A stretch of DNA of 8,837 nucleotides from JBDHZK01 sp039811865. GTDB taxonomy: Bacteria; Actinomycetota; Actinomycetes; Propionibacteriales; Propionibacteriaceae. Position 1 is the stretch's first letter; each line of letters starts with the position of its first letter. The notes under the pieces were generated by a model. It did not search any database and was not told the origin of the DNA. It worked only from the letters and a program-made list of their open reading frames with translations. The DNA is taken from the NCBI GenBank assembly GCA_039811865.1, contig JBDHZK010000114.1, positions 1 through 8,837 of the forward strand, in the 5' to 3' direction. Below are positions 1-4,932 of the stretch, piece after piece. A program made the translations under genes and the position numbers.

Positions 1-113
1 TCGATCCGGTCCGGGTTGGCGGTCGCGATCGCGGCCAACTCTCCCCCGGCCTCAAGGATCAGGGGCGAATGGATCGCCCGCCCGACGGCGTAACCAGCCA
101 ACCCAACCCGCAT
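1..113 (-). CDS. Gfo/Idh/MocA-type NAD(P)-dependent oxidoreductase, N-terminus only (cut by window edge)
   Basis: Reading leftward from the ATG at 113-111 gives 37 codons (MRVGLAGYAVGRAIHSPLI, then a stretch ending AAIATANPDRI) that run off the left edge. An in-frame TAG lies at 125-123, four codons upstream, so the start cannot lie further up. A first beta strand, a glycine-rich turn, a 'GRAIHSPLI' helix and a second strand ending in 'ATANPDR' is the usual start of Gfo/Idh/MocA oxidoreductases, which bind NAD(P) in an N-terminal Rossmann fold and act on sugars, inositols or related compounds. The glycine turn reads G-YAVG-R, about one residue shorter than the usual G-Y-G-x-x-G-R, so the GxGxxG motif is not perfect. 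No strong Shine-Dalgarno is seen. The catalytic domain lies outside the window, so no substrate can be assigned. Its separation from the ABC operon by 228 bp and a hairpin suggests its own transcript. Confidence 0.72.
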   Translation of the reverse strand, partial: MRVGLAGYAVGRAIHSPLILEAGGELAAIATANPDRI

Positions 114-290
114 GGAGTCAGCCTAGGGCCGGATGCGCCGCACGGGGGACGCCGGGAGGAGGCAGTCACCCCCGTCCACAAACCCAGGGAACCGCCCCCG
201 AACCCGGCCCCTGAGCATCGAAGCCGTAGGCCTGGCCTCCGCCCGTGAGCGCCCCCGCAAAGGCTCCAGGGCGGAACGGTCGGCGCCAGG

Positions 291-331
291 CCGTGCTCAG
301 ACCCTTCGACGGGCTCAGGGTCCGAGCACGG
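291..331 (-). terminator. Long hairpin behind the ABC operon, probable transcription terminator
   Basis: The arms 291-305 and 317-331 are inverted complements of 15 bp with a single mismatch (299 against 323) around an 11-nt loop. The hairpin starts 10 nt past the stop codon of the substrate-binding protein gene, the right place for a terminator of the leftward operon. There is no T-run behind it, which is common for terminators of GC-rich actinobacteria. The centre on the minus strand reads CCCTGAGCCCGTCGAAGGG, which looks like a widespread intergenic palindrome; see the findings. Confidence 0.7.
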
Positions 332-341
332 CGCCGTCGAA

Positions 342-1259
342 TCAGGCCAGGCCCTTCGACTTCAGCCAGTCCGCGGCCACGTCCTTGGCCGCCTTGTGCT
401 GATCGTCGACCTGCCGGTTCAACTCGATCAGATCCTTGGTCGTCAGCGCCGCGGATACGGCGTCCATAGCAGCCTTGGCGGCGGCGTTGGCCGCGACGTC
501 CGAGCGCACCAGCGGAATCACCTGCTGCGGCAGGATCATGCCCTCCGGGTCCTCCAGTTGCACATACGGGTTATCCGCCAATGCGGTGTCGGTGGTGAAG
601 AATGTCGCGACCTGGATTTTGTTGTCGTTCAGATCTTTGATCTTCACGGCGTTGGAGTTGTAGACGCGAAACTCCTTGAACGTGACCTTGTAGATCGAGG
701 CCAGCCCCGGAGGACCATAGGGTCGTTTGGCCAACTCGGCCGGCCCGCCGAGGACGGAGGCGTTCGCGATCTTGGCCAGGTCACGCAGGGTCTTGATCCC
801 TTGGCCGTCCGAGGTGCTCTTGGTGACCACGTATACGTCCTGATCAGCCGCCGGCGACGCTGCCAGGACGGCGAGCTGAGGACCGACGGCCTTCGGCAAG
901 GCGGCGATGATCTCTTCGGCCTTGGCGGCCGGATTCTGCGGGTCGACGAACGCCAGCAGGTTCCCGGTGTACTCGGGGATGGCCGAGATCGAGCCGTCCT
1001 TGAGCGCCTGGAGGTAGACCTCGCGCGAACCGATTCGGGTCTTCGTCGACGCCTTCACGCCCTTGGCGTTCAGGGCGCCGGCGTACAGCTCGGCGAGCAC
1101 TTCCGACTCGGTGAAGTTCGCCGACCCAACGATCACCTCCTGGCCACCGGCCGGCGTGGAGGCACCAGGCGTCCCCATTGGGTTGTTGTTGGCTCCGCAT
1201 GCGGCCAGGGACAGGGTCAAGACGGCCGCGGCCAGCGCGGCGAGCAGACGTCGGCTCAT
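342..1259 (-). CDS. Osmoprotectant/glycine betaine ABC transporter substrate-binding lipoprotein (OpuAC-domain, OpuCC/ProX type)
   Basis: This 305-residue protein is the extracytoplasmic receptor of the importer encoded just upstream. Residues 1-20 are a lipoprotein signal peptide: MSRR, a hydrophobic core, then lipobox L18-A-A-C21, so Cys21 should be lipidated and anchor the protein to the outer face of the membrane. A short Gly/Pro/Thr linker follows. From residue 41 the mature domain shows hallmarks of the quaternary-amine receptor family: 'VGSANFTES' near 44-52, 'IPEYTGN' at 94-100, and 'ATFFTTDTAL' near 218-227. The ligand is probably glycine betaine, choline, carnitine or a similar compound; the sequence alone does not decide. 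The ATG at 1259 is chosen because it starts the signal peptide, has a GAGGGAG Shine-Dalgarno at 1267-1273 with 7-nt spacing, and overlaps the permease stop by 4 nt (ATGA). A longer TTG-started reading would put about 24 residues before the signal peptide. It is the last gene of the operon. Confidence 0.93.
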   Translation of the reverse strand: MSRRLLAALAAAVLTLSLAACGANNNPMGTPGASTPAGGQEVIVGSANFTESEVLAELYAGALNAKGVKASTKTRIGSREVYLQALKDGSISAIPEYTGNLLAFVDPQNPAAKAEEIIAALPKAVGPQLAVLAASPAADQDVYVVTKSTSDGQGIKTLRDLAKIANASVLGGPAELAKRPYGPPGLASIYKVTFKEFRVYNSNAVKIKDLNDNKIQVATFFTTDTALADNPYVQLEDPEGMILPQQVIPLVRSDVAANAAAKAAMDAVSAALTTKDLIELNRQVDDQHKAAKDVAADWLKSKGLA

Positions 1260-1954
1260 AGGTGGGCTCCCTCGGGTTGGATTGGTAGAGCAGCGCGGGA
1301 GCGGCGGTGAGCCAGGCGTTCCAGCGCCCAACCCGCCCCGCCCAGGACAAGGTCGATCACAAGTGCCAACACCGCTACCAGCACGGCGCCGGCGAACATC
1401 TCGGGATATCCGGCCGTCCCCAACGCCTGGCCGTCCACGATGAAGCGACCCAGCCCGCCGGATGCCGCCATCGCCGCCACCGTCGCGGTGGCGACCAGTT
1501 GCAGTGACGCGCTGCGCAGGCCGGACAAGATGAGCGGCATGGCCAGGGGCAGCTCGACCTGGCCGACGACCTGAGCCGGCGTCATGCCGAGCGCGATCGC
1601 CGCGTGGACGGCGCCTCGGTCGGCCTCTCGGAACCCGGCGGCCGTAGCGTTGAGGACCGGGGGGATCGCCAGCACGACCAGGGCCAGGACGACGGGAACC
1701 AGGCCGGTTCCGAGCAGGGTCACCACCAAGACGAGCAACCCCAGAGTCGGCAGTGCGCGAGCGGCGTTGCCGACCCCGATGACCAAGAAGTCGCCGCGGC
1801 GGAAGTGGCCGATCGCAGCACCCAGCGGGAGCGAGATGGCACAGGCCAGCGCCAGCGAAACCACGACGTAGAGGAGGTGCTCACCCACCCGGGTCCAGAT
1901 GCCGGTGGGACCGACCCAGTTGGCCGCGTCCGCGAGGAAGGAGAAGAGATTCAC
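1256..1954 (-). CDS. Osmoprotectant ABC transporter permease, second subunit (OpuCD/ProZ type)
   Basis: This inner-membrane permease of 232 residues has several hydrophobic segments (about residues 27-50, 56-102, 150-165, 186-207). It carries the cytoplasmic EAA-type coupling loop 'AAIALGMTPAQVVGQVELPL' at 118-137, continuing to SGLR at 147; this contacts the ATPase. It belongs to the binding-protein-dependent permease family and presumably pairs with the permease encoded just upstream as a heterodimer. I favour GTG at 1954 as the start because it forms a GTGA overlap with the upstream permease stop and has a G-rich stretch (GGGCGGGGGC) a few bases before it. An alternative TTG at 1978 would add eight residues (MGRAGAVG) and overlap by 28 nt. 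Its stop TGA overlaps the ATG of the binding-protein gene. The C-terminal tail after residue 210 is basic and cytoplasmic-looking. Confidence 0.92.
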   Translation of the reverse strand: MNLFSFLADAANWVGPTGIWTRVGEHLLYVVVSLALACAISLPLGAAIGHFRRGDFLVIGVGNAARALPTLGLLVLVVTLLGTGLVPVVLALVVLAIPPVLNATAAGFREADRGAVHAAIALGMTPAQVVGQVELPLAMPLILSGLRSASLQLVATATVAAMAASGGLGRFIVDGQALGTAGYPEMFAGAVLVAVLALVIDLVLGGAGWALERLAHRRSRAALPIQPEGAHL

Positions 1955-2601
1955 GCCGACTGCCCCCGCCCGGCCCAAGGCGCCAGCAGCCGCCCGCCGC
2001 CGACGATCAGGGCGTCAGCCAACAGGGCGAGCGCGAGGCTGAGCACCAGGCCGACGATGATCGGGGTCAGGAACCCGGCCTGGAAACCTTGGTCGAACAG
2101 TCGGCCCAGGGCTCCCTGCCCGATCACCGCGCCGACGCTGACGAGCGCGATGTTCGACACGGTCGTGACCCGCAGACCCGACGCGATCACCGGAATGGCC
2201 AGGGGCAGTTCCACCGCGAAGAACCGCCGCAGCGGTCCGTAGCCGACCGCGTCCGCGGACTGGCGGACTTGCTCCGGGACGGCCCGGAAGCCGTCCACGA
2301 CACTGCGCAGCAGCAGCGCGAGGCTGTAGATGCCGAGAGCGACCATGACATTGAGCGGGTCGAGAATCTTGGTGCCCAGGAACACCGGCAGCGCCACGAA
2401 CATGGCCAGGGACGGAATGGCATAGATCAGCCCGAATCCGGCCAGAACGGGGGCCGCGAACCGACCGGTGCGATGGACGAGGTAGCCCAATGGGATCGCC
2501 ATGACCAGCGCGACGATCACCGGAAGCAACGACTGGACCACATGCGTCCAGAGCAGCTGCCACAGCAGCGGCTGGTTTTGGACGATCCAGGCCCAGTCCA
2601 T
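1951..2601 (-). CDS. Osmoprotectant ABC transporter permease, first subunit (OpuCB/ProW type)
   Basis: This 216-residue integral membrane permease begins MDWAWIVQN and has hydrophobic segments around residues 21-42, 50-77, 84-101, 134-165 and 179-201. The EAA-type loop is clear: 'VRQSADAVGYGPLRRFFAVE' at 112-131, followed by LPLAIPVIASGLR. The length fits single-domain OpuC-type permeases (about 210-220). It should form the membrane channel with the next permease and receive ligand from the lipoprotein receptor. The ATG at 2601 is chosen over a longer TTG reading (to 2721) because that extension would be Arg/Gly-rich shadow sequence inside the ATPase gene. The chosen ATG overlaps the ATPase stop by one base (TGATG) and has GAGG about 9 nt upstream, so translation is probably coupled. 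Confidence 0.93.
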   Translation of the reverse strand: MDWAWIVQNQPLLWQLLWTHVVQSLLPVIVALVMAIPLGYLVHRTGRFAAPVLAGFGLIYAIPSLAMFVALPVFLGTKILDPLNVMVALGIYSLALLLRSVVDGFRAVPEQVRQSADAVGYGPLRRFFAVELPLAIPVIASGLRVTTVSNIALVSVGAVIGQGALGRLFDQGFQAGFLTPIIVGLVLSLALALLADALIVGGGRLLAPWAGRGQSA

Positions 2602-3842
2602 CAGCCGGCCTCGCGTTGACCGGCGGACTGCGCTCGCTCGACCGCCTCTGCCGCTGGAGCCGGCTCCTCGACCTCGGCCGGGGGATCCGGCTGCTCGAGT
2701 TCGGGGGACGTCGGCGCCCATGCGCCCACCTCCGCCGAAGCCTCCTGTGCCGCGTCCTCCTCCTCAGCGCGTCGGCCGAGCACCTCTTGGCGGTGCTCGG
2801 CGAGGGCCCGCATCACTTCGTCGGCGGTGACCACTCCGGCGTAGCGGCCCGACTCCCCGGTCACGGCCACCGCTTTGCCGAAGGACGAACTGAGGGCGGC
2901 GTCCAACGCCTGGCGCAGGGAATCGGTCGCCGGATCGAAGGTCACTCCCAGCGGCAGGGTGCCGCCGGGCCGATCGGGGTCGACCCACGCGACTGGGCGT
3001 CCTGTCTCGTCCAGGACGATGACGGGGTCGGCGAAGGTGGCCGCGTCGGGCCGTCGCGTGGTCCGGACGCCCGAGAGCCGCAGCGGGGCCGACGAGGTGA
3101 AGCCGAGGCTGCGGTAGCCGCGATCGCGTCCCACGAAGCTGGTTACGAAGTCGTCGGCGGGAAACTCGAGCAGTTCTTGCGGCGTCCCCACCTGTGCCAG
3201 CGTCCCGCCGCGGCGAAGGATCGCGACCTGATCCCCCATCGAGATCGCCTCGTCGATGTCGTGGGTGATCATCACGACGGTCTTGCGCAGATCGCGCTGG
3301 AGTCCTCGGACCAACTCCTGCAACCCACCCCGGACGACCGGATCGACCGCCGAGAAGGGCTCGTCCATCAGCAGGACGTGCGGATCTGCCGCCAGGGCCC
3401 GCGCCACCCCGACGCGCTGCTGCTGTCCGCCGGAGAGCTCGGCGGGGTAGCGTGCCGCCAACTCCGGCGCCAGTTCGGTCAATTCCATGAGTTCGCCCAC
3501 CCGTCGGCGGATCTTCGTCGCATCCCAGCCGATCAGGCGCGGGACCGTCGAGATGTTGTCGGCGACGCTCCGATGGGGAAACAGGCCGCCGCTTTGAATC
3601 ACGTAGCCCATCTGCCGGCGCAGCACCGTCTTCTTGATTTGGGTCAGCGGGGTGTCGTCCCAGATGATGCTGCCCGACGTGGGTTCGAGCATGCGGTTGA
3701 TCATGCGCAGCGTGGTGGTCTTGCCGCAGCCGGACGGCCCCACGATCACGGTGGTTTGGCTCGAGGGAATGACCAGGCTGAGGTCGTCGACCGCGGGCGC
3801 ACCACGGCCGTACTGCTTGGTGACGCCGGCGAACTCGATCAC
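2601..3842 (-). CDS. Osmoprotectant ABC transporter ATP-binding protein with CBS-like region (OpuCA/ProV type)
   Basis: This 413-residue cytoplasmic ATPase powers the importer. All ABC motifs are present: Walker A GPSGCGKTT at 35-43, Q-loop Gln83, signature LSGGQQQR at 136-143, Walker B VLLMDE at 156-161, D-loop SAVD at 164-167 and H-loop His194. After the nucleotide-binding domain (to about 240), residues 268-350 resemble a degenerate CBS pair: a short first half ('PVIVLDETGRPVAWVD') and a fuller second half ('GKAVAVTGESGRYAGVVTAD', then EVMRALA). In OpuCA/OpuA homologues such domains sense ionic strength or bind c-di-AMP; which applies here is unknown. Residues 357-413 are an unusual Glu/Ala/Pro-rich acidic tail, longer than I would expect. 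The start is GTG at 3842 (GTG ATC GAG TTC), giving the usual MIEF opening; the Shine-Dalgarno is weak. It heads the four-gene operon and has 135 bp of gene-free DNA upstream. Confidence 0.95.
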   Translation of the reverse strand: MIEFAGVTKQYGRGAPAVDDLSLVIPSSQTTVIVGPSGCGKTTTLRMINRMLEPTSGSIIWDDTPLTQIKKTVLRRQMGYVIQSGGLFPHRSVADNISTVPRLIGWDATKIRRRVGELMELTELAPELAARYPAELSGGQQQRVGVARALAADPHVLLMDEPFSAVDPVVRGGLQELVRGLQRDLRKTVVMITHDIDEAISMGDQVAILRRGGTLAQVGTPQELLEFPADDFVTSFVGRDRGYRSLGFTSSAPLRLSGVRTTRRPDAATFADPVIVLDETGRPVAWVDPDRPGGTLPLGVTFDPATDSLRQALDAALSSSFGKAVAVTGESGRYAGVVTADEVMRALAEHRQEVLGRRAEEEDAAQEASAEVGAWAPTSPELEQPDPPAEVEEPAPAAEAVERAQSAGQREAG

Positions 3843-3977
3843 GCGGAATCCGTTCTGGTGGGCGGATGAGGCAGTCGTTACCTGGCTGACCCTAACCCTG
3901 CCCGCCGACAGAAAACACCGCTACAGGGGTGGTGGTGACGTTTCATCCCCATCCGGAGGCGAAACGTGGCACCGAGA
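3843..3977. other. Intergenic region between the ThuA-family gene and the ABC operon
   Basis: This 135 bp stretch should hold the end of the ThuA-gene transcript and, if the transporter has its own promoter, that promoter. I see a hairpin near the ThuA side (3938-3967, listed separately). A possible -10 box on the minus strand, TAGGGT at 3889-3894, has no convincing -35 at proper spacing, so I do not call a promoter. No ORF is supported. Confidence 0.4.
3938..3967 (-). terminator. Inverted repeat behind the ThuA-family gene, possible terminator
   Basis: ACGTTTC (3938-3944) and GAAACGT (3961-3967) are perfect 7-bp inverted complements with a 16-nt spacer. The repeat begins 10 nt past the stop codon of the ThuA-family gene, which suits a terminator, but the stem is short, rather AT-rich for this genome and has no T-run. 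It could instead be an operator for the downstream ABC operon, whose start codon is about 95 bp away. Confidence 0.4.
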
Positions 3978-4646
3978 CTAGACGCGCCAGGCCTGGTGCA
4001 GCAGCCACATCACCTCATTGCCGAGCAGCGCCCGGCGGGTGGCCGATTGGTAGGACTCCACGTCGTGGCCCAGACCGTCGTAGATCAGCCGCTGCCCGCG
4101 CACCCAGACCACCGGCATGATCGATTCCTCGTGGACCATGGCCAGCAACGGCTCCGACCCCGGGTATGTCTCGAGGAAGGCGGTACGGCTCTCTCTGGCG
4201 ATGACGCTGGGGAGGCTCGCCAGGATGGGGTGGTTCTGCGCGCCAGGCATCGCCAGGAAGGTCCCGACGCCCTCGAACCGGGCGAGGTCGTGGGTGGCGA
4301 AGCGCCCGCCGATCATGCGCGGCCACTCCGGCCACTCAGGGAACGTCGCGTAAGCCGCGTGGACGGCCAGCACGGCGCCACCGGACGCCATCCAGTAGGC
4401 CAGGTCCTGGTGCGCGTTCATCCAAGCCGGATCGTGCGGCGGCAGTTCGCCGTGGCCGCCGCCCGCGTTTACGATCAACAGATCGACGCCGTGCAGATCG
4501 CTCAAGGAATGCGGCTCGTCGCTCACGACCTCGACCGAGATGCCCAGCCCCTCCACGACGTTCGCGATCGCCTCGGAGGTGCCCGAGAAGTCATGCCACG
4601 GGTCGCCGTAGCGACCGCCGCCGCACAGGACTCGTACCCTGCTCAT
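3978..4646 (-). CDS. ThuA-domain protein (trehalose-utilization-like family)
   Basis: This 222-residue protein is soluble, with no signal peptide or membrane segment, and is a typical length for a single ThuA domain. Family-like features are 'HDF' at 18-20, 'LLIVNAGGGHGELPPHD' around 56-72, 'GGAVLAVHAAYATF' at 89-102, 'MIGGRFATHD' at 111-120, 'NHPILASLP' at 138-146 and 'IYDGLGHDVESY' at 188-199. ThuA proteins have a class I glutamine amidotransferase-like fold. In rhizobia ThuA takes part in trehalose/disaccharide use, but the activity of most members is unknown, so I assign no reaction. ATG at 4646 is chosen over GTG at 4667 because AGGAAAGGG (4652-4660) is a good Shine-Dalgarno 5 nt before it. 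A likely promoter lies about 210 bp upstream (4856-4884). ThuA genes often occur with Gfo/Idh/MocA oxidoreductases, and such a gene starts at the left edge, beyond the ABC operon. Confidence 0.9.
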   Translation of the reverse strand: MSRVRVLCGGGRYGDPWHDFSGTSEAIANVVEGLGISVEVVSDEPHSLSDLHGVDLLIVNAGGGHGELPPHDPAWMNAHQDLAYWMASGGAVLAVHAAYATFPEWPEWPRMIGGRFATHDLARFEGVGTFLAMPGAQNHPILASLPSVIARESRTAFLETYPGSEPLLAMVHEESIMPVVWVRGQRLIYDGLGHDVESYQSATRRALLGNEVMWLLHQAWRV

Positions 4647-4716
4647 GGCCGCCCTTTCCTGCTCCACTGCCAGAAAGTCACGGTGTTGCCCGGCTTAGCC
4701 CCGGGATCCCCCATGG

Positions 4717-4740
4717 GTCGCGAATGAAGTCACTCGCGAC
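4717..4740. promoter_or_regulatory. Inverted repeat GTCGCGA-N10-TCGCGAC, candidate operator or leader hairpin
   Basis: GTCGCGA (4717-4723) and TCGCGAC (4734-4740) are perfect 7-bp inverted complements with a 10-nt spacer, 71 bp before the start of the ThuA-family gene. The geometry suits a dimeric regulator or an RNA stem-loop. I cannot tell which, and a chance match is possible in DNA this GC-rich. Confidence 0.35.
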
Positions 4741-4800
4741 GCTTCGAGTACCCCTCGGCGGCTGTCCCCGCGGGGGCCCTTGGTAATCGCTTCGCCTGCC

Positions 4801-4823
4801 CGGCCAACTGGTTCACTTGGCCG
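4801..4823. promoter_or_regulatory. Inverted repeat CGGCCAA-N9-TTGGCCG, candidate operator or leader hairpin
   Basis: The two 7-bp arms (4801-4807 and 4817-4823) are perfect inverted complements with a 9-nt spacer. The repeat lies just downstream of the predicted start of transcription, where a bound repressor would block the ThuA-family gene. Next to it, AATCGCTT at 4785-4792 fits the AAnCGnTT centre often seen in LacI-family operators, though it is not symmetric. Both are suggestive only. Confidence 0.35.
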
Positions 4824-4855
4824 TCAGAGATGTCGGCGCTGTGCTCCGCATCCCT

Positions 4856-4884
4856 ATTATCGCGCGTCCGGCGACGGCTGGCGA
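4856..4884 (-). promoter_or_regulatory. Predicted vegetative-type promoter for the ThuA-family gene
   Basis: On the minus strand, TCGCCA (4879-4884; 4 of 6 match to TTGACA) and GATAAT (4856-4861; 5 of 6 match to TATAAT) are 17 bp apart. The AT-rich -10 stands out in this very GC-rich sequence and lies beyond the terminator-like hairpin of the upstream gene. Transcription would begin near 4849, giving a leader of about 200 nt. Confidence 0.5.
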
Positions 4885-4912
4885 GGGAATCGCTAGCTCT
4901 GCGGGCAGAACA

Positions 4913-4932
4913 CGCCGCGCCCGCGCGCGGCG
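4913..4932 (-). terminator. GC-rich hairpin directly after the RDD/FHA gene, probable terminator
   Basis: CGCCGCGC (4913-4920) and GCGCGGCG (4925-4932) form a perfect 8-bp stem with a 4-nt loop, directly adjoining the TGA stop at 4935-4933. No T-run follows (TGTTCTGCC on the minus strand), as is common in actinobacteria. With a promoter just beyond, it separates the FHA transcript from the ThuA transcript. Confidence 0.6.

Larger units (their letters stand above)
4647..4932. other. Gene-free structured leader upstream of the ThuA-family gene
   Basis: No convincing ORF lies in these 286 bp. It holds the terminator-like hairpin of the upstream gene (4913-4932), a predicted minus-strand promoter (4856-4884) and then roughly 200 nt of presumed leader with several short inverted repeats: 4801-4823, the palindrome CCCCGCGGGG at 4766-4775, 4717-4740, and CCCGG/CCGGG at 4689-4705. 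I recognise no known riboswitch or ncRNA family. Confidence 0.5.

Noticed and set aside
142..175. Inverted repeat ACGGGGG / CCCCCGT upstream of the oxidoreductase start
   Set aside because: The arms are only 7 bp with a 20-nt spacer and consist mostly of G/C runs, so chance is likely.
396..1310. Plus-strand open frame of about 304 codons opposite the substrate-binding protein gene
   Set aside because: It is a shadow of a well-supported lipoprotein gene; the composition is Arg/Gly-rich and no motif or ribosome site supports it.
2616..3869. Long plus-strand open frame of 417 codons opposite the ATPase gene
   Set aside because: It is antisense to a gene with all ABC motifs, has no recognisable domain and is rich in Arg, His and Gly, as expected from a shadow frame in GC-rich DNA.
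3889..3915. Possible promoter for the ABC operon (TAGGGT with an upstream TTTTCT)
   Set aside because: The spacing is 15 bp and the -35 match is poor; not enough to call.
4700..4739. Cluster of six-base palindromes (CCCGGG, GGATCC, CCATGG, TCGCGA twice) resembling a cloning polylinker
   Set aside because: Such sites are frequent in DNA this GC-rich, no vector sequence flanks them, and the surrounding context reads as a natural leader.
4814..4852. Tiny minus-strand ORF of 12 codons (MRSTAPTSLTAK) near the predicted transcription start
   Set aside because: It would be nearly leaderless and has no supporting conservation; a leader peptide cannot be distinguished from chance.
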